Shown here in pieces: positions 21,371-30,974 of a stretch of DNA of 64,000 nt. The stretch spans positions 62,001-126,000 of the forward strand of contig JACKQL020000073.1 of NCBI GenBank assembly GCA_018296165.2. The letters run 5' to 3'. The notes below the pieces were generated by a model, which saw only the letters and a program-made list of their open reading frames with translations, had not been told where the DNA came from and searched no databases. Positions within the stretch are counted from its first letter, which is position 1. The number at the start of each line of letters is the position of its first letter. The DNA is from Termitomyces sp. T153 (taxonomy: Eukaryota; Basidiomycota; Agaricomycetes; Agaricales; Lyophyllaceae). The position numbers were made by a program, and so were the translations under genes.

Positions 21371-22937
21371 TCAAGCCTGACTTGGGACCATCATATAAGC
21401 GACTCTCCAGCCAGCCATAACAGAGTAAGATCTATTCCTGAGCATTGTATTGAGGAAAATTGTATTCACCTTGAGGTAAACACATTGGAGGCTGAGGGTC
21501 AAGCTTGACTCAGAATTGTTCAATGAGACTTGTAATACTAGGAAGTGCTGTAAAAGTTCAGAGGAAGATGAGACACAATGTTTGAATATGCCCACGAGGT
21601 ATGATCACTGTTGCTGATTTGTCAAACTTGGGGTGGGGTGCTAGGGCACAAGTTTCCAAGGTTGTTTGTTGTATGTCAATGGTTATCAATGAAGCAGAGG
21701 AGGCTTGTAACATGAGGACTTTACCACATTTGGATTTTGGCCCTGTAGATGTGGGGTTCACCATTGGACTCATCTGAGCTCTGATCATCCACTCCAAGTA
21801 GCTCCATCATATGAAAGTCAACATCCCAATGTTTGATTCCCACCATGTCTTTGCATATAGACATGCAAGATTGATACAGCTTGAATGCAATCAGACTTTT
21901 ATTCTCTAATTGATTTAGTGGACTTCATTTTGTCTCTTTCTCTTGCAGTTGATCTTGCAACACCTTTTGAGCTCTATCTGGTAATGCATTTTAGCATTGT
22001 CTATATCCTCGTTTTCTTGAGGTTGCTGTTTTTTGCAAGCCTTTTGCAGAAGGAAATGATGCATGACAAAACTGAGATCTAAATTCCTATTGTGATGCTT
22101 TTGTACCATACTCTCAGCAAAAAGGTGGGCCAATTTAACATTTCAGATATTTTCAGGGGAATGGATCCAGATCCAGGGCTTGTCAAGGTTTGGCCCAGAG
22201 GCAGTATCATCCATGGCAAAGTTTATCACATCCTCTTTGGTGGCAAGAATCTTTGGCCATGCAAAAATGACTAGTGAGAAGTTACAATCTTGTCCCATAC
22301 CCAAGAGGAGTTTTATCTTGTCCCTTACAATCTTCATACTGATGTTATGGTAATTAGTGCAAGTGCAATGTGTTTGAGGAACTTGAAATGGGAATGTTTT
22401 GCAGACAAGCACCTTTTTCTGGGCAGGAGGAGGTAGTCTAGTCAGCTATGTCTACAAATCTTTCACCTCTTGATGAAGTCTTCTAACCATTTGCACTAGG
22501 TCTTCCTCATCACTAAGAGCACCACCTCTCAAGCAAAGGACACAATGAGTCTGATGGAAGCCATTGTCTTTACTGCCTGAGTTGTTGCCATAATCTCAAA
22601 AAAGAAGGTTGCCATGTACAGGACAAGCATCATCATTGTCATCACTGCAAGATTCTTTGCCATCATCTTCATCATTGCCATCCTCACCACTACCATTGTC
22701 ATCCCTGAAGCAAAGGTTGCCATGGACAGGACAAGCACTCTTGCCATTGTCATTGACATGAGAATTGTTGCTGTCACCATCATCATATCCATCTTCTCTA
22801 GCACAACCACCTCTAAGACAAAGAATATCTCTGTTATCTTCAGATTCACCAACAGTGCCTTCAAACCTCAGGACTCTCACATGCTTGCAGGTCAAGATCA
22901 TCTCTCAAGACATATGTGCAGAACTGAGAGAGGATGA
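21371..22937 (-). pseudogene. Decayed Agaricomycete-type ORF with an acidic repeat
   Basis: Minus strand: 'SEDNRDILCLRGGCARED', 'CPVHGNLCFRDDNGSGEDG' and 'CPVHGNLLF' are three variants of one repeat. Then come 'KILATKEDVINFAMDDTASG', 'PNLDKPWIWIHSP', 'NVKLAHLFAESMVQ' and, in another frame, 'VDDQSSDESNGEPHIYR'. I recognise the combination (GPGP-like motif, W..N..L, then SSDES) from lineage-specific proteins that are multicopy in mushroom genomes and probably transposon-associated; their function is unknown. Several stops and frame changes are present. It lies inside the CACTA element and may be one of its own genes or cargo. Confidence 0.4.
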
Positions 22938-22939
22938 TA

Positions 22940-24052
22940 ATGGAAGAAAAACTAACAGGCCAGGTCAACCAGATAGAGTATGTTGAGTTTGCCTTCACAA
23001 GCCAGGGCATTGCAAGTGTTGTCCTGAGTGTTTTGAATTTGAGGCAGGTCCAGCATTCAGAAGCCAGAATCTTTCATGGATTGCAACTCCCAGAAATAGA
23101 GAATCTTCCTAATGCAATGCCTCATAATGTTCCAAGCTAAGCCTATTACTTTCTAGCTTGAAAGCTCACAAGTGGCCTTTGCTGCATTGTATTTACAGGG
23201 CATTGCCTTTAACCACTATACAGCACTGCTCTGGTCCAACTCCAGCAACCCTGTGTGCTCTAATTGGCTCACCTTCACCCAGGAGTTCTCCAGTAAGTTT
23301 AGTGTATTTGACACTGTAATGGAAGTGGAGGCAAACCTCTTCGATCTCCAGATGCATAACAATAAATGTTTTATGACCTTTATTGTACAGTTTGAACAAG
23401 AGGCCTACAAAACAGAGTGGAACTACAATGCCCTCCAATTTGCCCTCTGCTGCACTTTACCTTAACACATCAAGGACATCCTCTACCTTGCACCCAAGCA
23501 AACTACGTATAATAGTTATAAGGCACTTGTTACACAGGTCAATCAACACTACTGGAAAGATGAAGCAAAAACACAGCACCATGGACCACCTGGAATACCT
23601 CTAGCAACACCAACTGGCAGACCAGAGCCACCAACAGCAATCATCCCTTGGTCCCTGCCACCTCCAACTCCATGCTCTGCCTCCCTCAAGGCCAAGAACA
23701 TCTCAGTGCCAACTACCTCCTGGGACCCTGCCCACCTGCCCAACTCAATGCCACTGACATCCACAAAGCCCTGGAGCCCCTGGATGCCAGCCCTAATGAC
23801 TCCCAGGATCTTGACAATGCTCTGGACTCTGCTGACAATCAAGAAGCCCTATGTGCAAACAAAATTCAGAACCAGCCTTGGATTTACATACTGGAGGAGA
23901 CTCAGGAGAAGCAACAGAAGGAGGGTGCATGCATTCTATGTAGTGAGCAGGGACATTTCATTGGTAAATGCCAGGTGATGGGATATGCCATATGGACTTT
24001 CAACAGAGAAGACTGTAACTACCAGTTTATGGAAAACAAGTCAGCAGTTTAG
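22940..24052 (+). pseudogene. Gypsy gag, broken
   Basis: Plus-strand pieces in changing frames: 'LYLQGIAFNHYTALLW', 'WLTFTQEFSSKFSVFD', 'FMTFIVQFEQEAYKTEWNY' and, near the end, the zinc knuckle 'CILCSEQGHFIGKC' (Cys-x2-Cys-x4-His-x4-Cys, about 23,929-23,970). Capsid and nucleocapsid parts are therefore both present. A stop follows 'CTLP' at 23,463 and the Pro-rich middle switches frame. Confidence 0.8.
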
Positions 24053-24249
24053 ATCACAAAGATGCACTAGACCACAGTTTTTGCTAATGGACAATGACAG
24101 GATCTCTGACTATTAGTTACTAGACTACACATCTCTGCCCCTCTTATCCTAGGTTTTTTATGGCTCCACTCTACTAACCTCCACATTGATTGGCCCAGCC
24201 TGACCCTCCACCTTGACTGGAATAGCTTAACTAACTACAGACCAGTCCC

Positions 24250-24793
24250 CTTTGATGTCTCACTCCACTTCAACCCCAAAGGAACTGACATTCCCCAAAC
24301 TCTCCCACAGCTCTGTTCAAAGTCTGCATGATCATTCATCATCAGCATTCAAATCAATGACTTTCCAATGGTTCTCCCTACCCTCATCAACAGTGGAGCC
24401 TCCAGCACCTTTGTCAGCAACCAGCTCAATCTCCTCCATAGCAACTTCAACAAACTCCTTGAGCTCCAACTCTTTGACAAAAGCCCTGCCTCAACTAAAA
24501 TCACCCAATACTACAACAATGCCCTTACTCTCAACAACAACTTAAGATTTCAGGTCTGGCTCCTTGTCACCCAGCTCCCCAAATCTCTGATTGTGCTTGG
24601 ACTCCCATGGCTGCAGAACATCAATCCTAACATCAACTGGAAAAACCTCACCATGCAATTTTCTGGCCCCAAAGCAAGCTTGGCAGCTGCCATCCCCCTC
24701 TGCATCCAGTCTCCCTCAGACCCTGACATTCCTGACCTTGATGCCAGCACTTTTAAAGCAACCCAAAGCTCCTCAATCCTCAAAGATGACTAG
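24250..24793 (+). pseudogene. Gypsy aspartyl protease region, active site changed
   Basis: 'LPTLINSGASSTFVSNQLN' corresponds to the retroviral-type protease active site D-S-G, but the catalytic Asp is Asn (GAC to AAC, a G-to-A change). It is followed by the conserved 'SLIVLGLPWLQNINPNINW', the hydrophobic end of the protease domain. Enzymatically dead as it stands. Confidence 0.8.
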
Positions 24794-24949
24794 GAAAGTC
24801 AGTCCCCCTTGAACAAAACCTGACAGCTTCCCCCCAACATACTCAGGAATCAATACAAAGGCCCACAGTACCCTGATAAACAACATCAGATTCCTCTGGA
24901 CAATTCCACCACAACTCTGGACCCAGCTGCTGCCACTCCAACACCCACC

Positions 24950-25620
24950 CTCATCAATCCAGAAGCCCTCAACATCACAATCATTGGTGCCATCCCCTTC
25001 ACATGCATCCTACAAGATGGATACACCTTCCCTACCAGAAGAATACCTACACACAGAAACGACTCCGCCAGAACAAAAGCAGAGGAACAAATTCTACACA
25101 AAGTAGTCCTTCTAAAATATTATGAATTTGCTGATGTATTCTATGAAGGGAGCACAAAAGAACTTCCTCTGCACTGTTCCTACAATCACAAAATTGATCT
25201 CAAAGAAGGCACCTTGCCTCTATTTGGCAAGATCTACAACATGTCCAAGATTGAACTCCAGGCCCTGAAGGATTATCTTAATGACATGCTTGGCAAAGGT
25301 TTTCATACACTCCTTGATCTCTGCTGCTGGCACTCTGGTCCTATTTGCCAAGAAGAAGGATGGGTCTCTCTGACTCTGTGTTGATTACTGGGGACTCAGG
25401 GACTCAACAAAGTCACCAAATAGAACTAGTATCCTCTTTCCCTAATCAGAGACCTTGTTGACTGCCTCCACAGTGCTAAGATCTACACCAAAATAGACCT
25501 CTGCTCTGGCTACAACAATATCTAGATTGCTCCAGAGCATGGATGGAAGACTGCCTTCCACACCTGCTACAGCCTCTTTGAGTATTTGATAATGCCCTTT
25601 GGAATGACTAACTCCCCTGC
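24950..25620 (+). pseudogene. Gypsy reverse transcriptase, N-terminal part
   Basis: 'YYEFADVFYEGSTKELPLH', 'YNHKIDLKEGTLPLFGKIY', 'IELQALKDYLNDMLGKGF' and, in shifted frames, 'CRDLVDCLHSAKIYTKIDL' and 'LFEYLIMPFGMTNSPA'. It stops inside the motif MPFG.TN.PATF because the solo LTR begins at 25,621; the motif resumes at 26,854. Confidence 0.85.
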
Positions 25621-26853
25621 TGTCACGACCCATCCCCTGAACCCCCGCACATCGTCCATCAACCCCCCAAACCCCCAAGAAACCCCCGATGCTCCACCAA
25701 ACTTCCACCCATGCCCCACGCCTATTTCGGCTAACTCCGATGCCTCCCCAGCTAACTCCGACGGCCCCCTGGCCAACTTTGGTGCCTTCCCCGCAGCCAC
25801 TGACACTTACCCTGGATCTCCCGAACTCCAAGAACCACCCCCACTGTTCCCGATCTTTGCCACCCATCATCAACTCAACACCCTGGTTCCTCCGACCTAT
25901 TCCAGAGTATCACGACAACCTCGGGGCGACCTGCGTTCCCCAATGATCCCATCAACATATCAGCGCGGCCCGATCCTTAATCGCAACTGACACCCGCCCA
26001 CTCTGTCGAGCTCCGCCAAGCCCCGCCGCCGCAGCCGACGTACCCCAAAGTTCTCCGGTAGTCAGTATATAAGCCGTCGAGTAGCTCTTGGTACTCTAGT
26101 CTTGATATTGCTTAACGTTACTTATGGTCTGATTGTTTCCTTTTCGTGTTTTGTGTTTTGTGTTTTGTGTTTTGTGTTTTGTGTTTTGTGTTTTGTGTTT
26201 TGTGTTTTGTGTTTTGTGTTTTGTGTTTTGTGTTTTGTGTCTTGTTCTCCTTATGTCAGTCTCCTGGTCTTATCTCAGTCTCCTGGTCTTATCTTAGTCT
26301 CCTGGTCTTGTCTTGTCTCTATTTCATTATTGTTCCTGTTATTGTTTCGTATCTCCACTTGAATCTACTCTTGATTCATATCAGCCCCATTTCGTCTAAC
26401 GCTGTCTCGGTGACTCTGTCTGGCCATTGTGCCCAAGTCCTCATCAACCTAAACAACCTCACAAACTCTGCAATTACAATCACGAACCCCGACACTCTTT
26501 CACCAGGTCTGAACCTTGCTCTTCGCTTGGTCCCAGACTCCATCAACTCCCATTGATCCCCCATCAAACCCCGGCTCCGCTCCCATTGATCACACCGCCG
26601 CCTACTCCTTCGCTTCCGCAAATCCCCCCATACGGTCTTCTGTCTGAACCCCACCAAGACCTTCCGTTTCCTCGCAATCCGACTTCTCCAGACCTCCCCA
26701 GATCTGTCCAGATCACATTCTACCGACTACCCACACCAGTCATCAGTGCCCGGAACATTTTTGAGTGTTCGGTTATCAGTACAAGGGGATCATGCCCGCC
26801 TAGTAAGGACTTGCCCAGTGCAGCTGAGCCCCCGAGGTCAGCAGAACCTGACA
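25621..26853 (+). mobile_element. Solo LTR of a younger Gypsy element
   Basis: 1,233 bp beginning TGTCACGACC and ending CCTGACA, flanked by a perfect 5-bp duplication CCTGC (25,616-25,620 and 26,854-26,858). No internal region is present, so two LTRs have recombined. The same LTR type is at 61,024-62,170. It contains TATATAAG (26,066-26,073), a likely promoter. It is rich in CpG while everything around it is CpG-poor, so it arrived late. Confidence 0.95.
26145..26240 (+). repeat. (TTTTGTG)n minisatellite, about 13 units
   Basis: A perfect or nearly perfect heptamer array just downstream of the LTR TATA box. The homologous place in the other LTR copy (61,548-61,580) has only about four units. 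Long open frames across it ('FVFCVLC...') are a by-product of the repeat. Confidence 0.95.
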
Positions 26854-27735
26854 CCTGCCACCTTCAAGTACTTCATGAATGACATCTTCCATGACATGTC
26901 ATTGCTATTATGTACCTGGACAACATTCTGATCTACTCAAACTCATTGGAGAAACATCTGGAACATGTCTGCCATATCCTAGAATGACTCTGGAAATACC
27001 ATCTTTATGCCAAACCTGAAAAATGCTCTTTCCACACTATGGAGGTTGAATACCTTGGAGTTATCATTATTCTCAATGGAATATGCATGGACCCAGCCAA
27101 GATTGAAGCCATTCTCAACTAGCCTCTGCCTTGGAATGTTAGAAAGGTACAACCATTCCTGGGGTTTGCTAACTTTTATTGCTGGTTCATTGACAACTAC
27201 TCTGAAATTACCAAACCCTTCAATCAACTCACATGGAAAGACACCCCTTAGGACTGGGACAGCAAGTGCCAAAGCATATTTCTCCTCAAGAAAGCCTTCA
27301 CCTCTGCCCTGATTCCCTCATTTTGACTCCTCCCTACTAATAGTGCTAAAATGCAAGCCTTTAACTACACCATCACCAGCATACTCTTTTAAATGGACTC
27401 TGGCAGTAAGGATCTCTGCCCTGTTGCCTTTTACACCTACTCAATGATCCCCACAGAGCTCAACTACAACATTTACAACAAAGAACTCCTTGCTATTGTT
27501 GAAGCCTTCTGTCAGTGGAGGGCCTACCTCAAGGGATCTTTGCACTGCATCCAAGTTTAATCTGACTATAACAACCTATAGTACTTCATGACCACAAAAC
27601 AGCTCAGCTGCCACCAAGCTCACTGGTCCAAAACCTTCTTAGAATACAACTTCACTATCCACTATTGCTCTGGACAACTTGGCATGAAGCCTAATGCCCT
27701 TACCCAGAGGCCCAATATGTATTTAAAGTAGTCAT
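26854..27735 (+). pseudogene. Gypsy reverse transcriptase (C-terminal part) and RNase H
   Basis: Continues 'TFKYFMNDIFHDM', then 'YLDNILIYSNSLEKHLEHV': the catalytic motif YLDD is YLDN, a G-to-A change in the second Asp codon. Next are 'KPEKCSFHTMEVEYLGVII', 'FANFYCWFIDNYS', the RNase H start ('ELNYNIYNKELLAIVEAF') and 'SDYNNLQYFMTTKQLS' with several stops. Non-functional. Confidence 0.85.
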
Positions 27736-28059
27736 TTGAGGCTGAGAAGAATGCATTCAACCATTGAGTGGTAATCCCCCCTGAGCATTTGCATGCTGTG
27801 CTGATTATGAATGAAGAAGGGATCCTCCACCAAATCAGAAACACATCCCCAGACCCCTTCTTTGCCCAGCACAACCCCCACAACAACTCCACCAATGAGT
27901 CAACAGTTGACAACCCCTTCATGCTATCTCTGGACCACCTCCTATTCCAGAGTGGAATAATCTATGCTTCAGACCACAAGTCCATTTGCTTCAACATATT
28001 CTGGCAGCATCAAATCACAAATTCTGAGGACACCCGGGAATTTGTAGGACTTTCTAACT

Positions 28060-28895
28060 CATTTCTAAGACTTACTTTTGGCCAGGAATGAAGAAGGATA
28101 TTACATAATATATAAGGGCCTGCAAACTGTGCCAGTACCCTGCCACCACCCCTATGGCCTGCTAAAGCCCTCCTCATTAGCTGCTGTTCCTAGTCCTTGA
28201 TATCAATGGACCACATTGTCAAGCTCCCCAACTCTGAAGGCTTCAATACCATTCTTGTGGTCATTTGCTGCCTCACCAAGCAAGCCCTTTTCACTCCCTG
28301 CCACACCACTGACAATGCTCTGGAGCTTGCCAAACTATTTTTTGAACACATATTCTTCAAGCATGAACTTCTAGACAACATCATCTCTGACTATAGCCCT
28401 CTATTCATCTCCTGTTTTTGGCAGTTGCTATGCAAAGCCCTGCCTACCACTCAGAGACCAACAGACAAATAAAATGAGTAAACCAGACCTTGGAACAGTA
28501 TCTCCACCTCTATATTAACTATTTACAGTACAACTGGCATGCAGAACTCCCCCTTGCCAAGTTTACCTACAACAACATGCCTCACTCCACCATTAGAGTT
28601 TCCCCCTTCTATGCCAACAAAGGCTACAACCCCCAACGCACCTTATCCCTCAAGGACATCCCCTCCCATATCACCCACAAAGTCATGGAAGACCTCTGCT
28701 CCCTCCACCAGTTCCTCTGGGATGAGATCAACACCACCAATCAAGCATACTCCAAGCATGCCAACACACAATGCAACTCCACTCCTGACTGGTCCCCTGG
28801 AATTCTGGTATGATTTGATCAACACAACTGCAAAATCTGCAGACTCTCCATCAAGCTTGACCACAAGCAACCTAGTCCTTTCTAAGATCTTCTGA
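28060..28895 (+). pseudogene. Gypsy integrase
   Basis: Zinc-binding remnant 'ACKLCQ' (about 28,120), then the core domain with 'SMDHIVKLPNSEGFNTILVV', 'CCLTKQALFTPCHTT', 'IISDYSPLFISCFW' and, after a shift, 'VNQTLEQYLHLYINYLQYNW' and 'PLAKFTYNNMPHSTI'. The third catalytic residue (Glu in Q-T-E-R) is changed to Lys and the following Arg codon is TGA. Confidence 0.82.
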
Positions 28896-29039
28896 AAGGT
28901 CTCTCAACACACACCTACAAACTTGACTTACTTCTGGGCCTGAAGAGCCTCCACCCCATCTTTCAAGTCTGCCTCCTTAAAAAATATGCCCCAAACCCTT
29001 TCCCCAAACAATGCCCCAGCCAACTGCCCCCCATCAAGG

Positions 29040-29310
29040 TCAAGGACAAATACTACTACAAGTTTGACTCAATTGTCAACTCCTGCTTAATCTGTAGTTG
29101 ACCCCACTACCTGGTCTATTGGAAGGGCTTTGGACCTGAGAACAATACTTGGGAATTCCACAAAAACCTCACCAGAGCCCCCACCAAGCTTCAGGTTCAT
29201 CAACAACACCCCATCCAAGCCCCAGGACCCCTGGGACTAGTTGACATAGATGGCATTAGTGGGCATAACTCCTGCCTCTGGATTCATCAGGGATTCAACT
29301 CCCATGAGTA
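29040..29310 (+). pseudogene. Gypsy integrase chromodomain
   Basis: 'YYKFDSIVNSCLI' and, after one stop, 'PHYLVYWKGFGPENNTWEF' are the chromodomain pattern (…Y.V.WKG….ENTWE). In chromoviruses this C-terminal domain of the integrase reads histone marks and steers integration, usually to heterochromatin. The aromatic residues Y, W and W of the fold are kept. Confidence 0.8.
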
Positions 29311-29459
29311 ACCCCCTGCATGTTTTTACCTTCTTATTCCTCTCACACAAGCTAAAAACTTAATCACTCAGGGCAGAAGTCCAAAGAAGTTATATGGATA
29401 CACTATGACATTACCAAATATTACAAGAAGAGAGCTGGCACAGAGTATGAGATGCGCAA

Positions 29460-30640
29460 AATGAATGAAGTCCAAGATTCCTCTACTCCCTCTCCCTCTC
29501 TAGAGCTGCCCTTGCATCCTCACTAGGTCCATCTCCATCTGGGCCACCACCACTGCTATAATCTCTGGGTGGCCAGAGAGGGGCTATCTGATGTCTATTG
29601 CCACCTTCGACCATGCTTCAGGGTCTGCCATAGTTCTCTGTTGATGCCCTGCCAGCAAGTGTTCCATTTGACCAACCTTCTGCTCCAGCTCTGGCAGGAG
29701 ATCCCTAAGCATCCTTGACAGCCCATTGTGAATAGACCTGAGTGTAGCTGATGCTCTGTCAAGGAGAATACAGTGTTCCCTAGCCCAGTCTGCCAGGATA
29801 TGTCAGTGTGGTAGAGATGAAAAAAAATAGAACAAATGTATGAAGCACTCCTTGCCACCTCAAGGCTACTTTGTTGGTGAGCCATTCCTCCCATCTCCTC
29901 ACTGCCTCCACCACAGTCCATAAGACCCCCACATCAGGCACCCTCTGACCTATCTGCACTCCCAACTCCTTTCACTGTATCCCCACCTCCCCTGCACTCT
30001 ATATCTTCAACTGGGCTAATTGTTCTCTCAGCTCCTGGGCCTCTAGTACTTGCTCTGTAGCCCTCTGTAAAGCAACTCCCTGCTCCCACTGCACCACATC
30101 CCAATCCTTGGCTACTCAATGGACTTCATCAACACTTTAATACACTGCTGTAGCAACTGCTCCACCATTGGGAATACTGACTCAGACACTTCTAATGCTG
30201 GAGGCACAGGCTTTGGAGAGCCCACCAAGCATCCCACTAGAGCCTCTGAGCTTGAGGAGTCCATGTGGGGCCCCAGGGGGCCTACCATTTCCACCTTAAT
30301 TTGGGGCCTCTTGCTTGGGCTGGCCTTTTGTTTGGGCTGGCCTTTGGAGGAGGAAATGCCTTACACTTCTTTTTGTCCCACATAGTTTGCACCTTCTTCT
30401 TGTGGTCACTCTGTGGCAGACCCATCTTCTCTGATGGAACCCCACCTCCCAACACTCTAGCCTTCTGCCTGTCTCCCAGCTACTCCCTCATCCAAGCCTG
30501 CTCCCAAGCCTGCTCTATGGCCATACATGCCACCTGCCACTCCTTCGAGATAGAACACCTCTCATGCCTGAGTTGACATAAGAGGCAGATGGATGAGTCC
30601 TAGCAAGATCCCTCCACTAGCACCTCAAACTCACATTGCT
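29460..30640 (-). other. Region between chromodomain and 3' LTR, with possible antisense ORF remnant
   Basis: Minus-strand frames carry 'KVEMVGPLGPHMDSSSSEAL' and 'VVEAVRRWEEWLTNK' with many stops. Some Agaricomycete Gypsy elements carry an antisense ORF of unknown function between integrase and 3' LTR; this could be its relic. I see no catalytic motif. Low confidence. Confidence 0.3.
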
Positions 30641-30799
30641 TCCCATGCTAGACACAGGGAGCACACTGAATGGGTGAACTTAGCTGGAACTTGATAAATG
30701 ACTGCTAGTGACTTACTAGAGCCTCCAGCTAACACCACTCTAGCAGTGGGGGACTCCATGGCCACCTCAGCACCTCTGCAAACTGATCTAGCATCACCT

Positions 30800-30967
30800 C
30801 TGCCTGTGAAAAGTCTTGATATTGCTTTACTTGGTTACCTGTGTCTCATGTTCTTTCTGTTACATTTTCTAGTCTCATTTCTATTTCTATTTTTAGTCTC
30901 AAATTCAGTTCCATCTTGTCTTAACTATGTCTTGTCTCATCTATCTCTGTTCCCTTGTCATTTCTAA
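30800..30967 (+). repeat. Possible 3' LTR remnant of the Gypsy element
   Basis: 'gtcttgatattgctttac' and a following T-rich, 'gtctc'-rich stretch resemble 26,098-26,340 in the solo LTR. The upstream (U3) part is not recognisable. Confidence 0.4.
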
Positions 30968-30974
30968 GTTCCTT

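Larger units (their letters stand above)
22940..30967 (+). mobile_element. Chromodomain Gypsy (Ty3) retrotransposon, decayed, inserted in the CACTA element
   Basis: Order on the plus strand: gag with zinc knuckle, protease, reverse transcriptase, RNase H, integrase, chromodomain. This is the chromovirus arrangement common in Agaricomycetes. No 5' LTR is visible. At 30,810-30,967 'gtcttgatattgctttac' and following T-rich sequence resemble the R/U5 part of the LTR family at 25,621 and 61,024, so a degraded 3' LTR may be there. The reverse transcriptase is split by a solo LTR. Confidence 0.88.

Noticed and set aside
22529..22937. Overlapping frames on both strands rich in Met, Asp or Ile/Thr
   Set aside because: Low-complexity GAT/ATC repeats open several frames by chance. 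Only the minus frame with 'CPVHGN' units was kept, as part of a pseudogene.
26102..26556. Two long frames rich in 'FVFCVLC'
   Set aside because: They arise from the (TTTTGTG)n array in the solo LTR; the heptamer is read in several frames at once.
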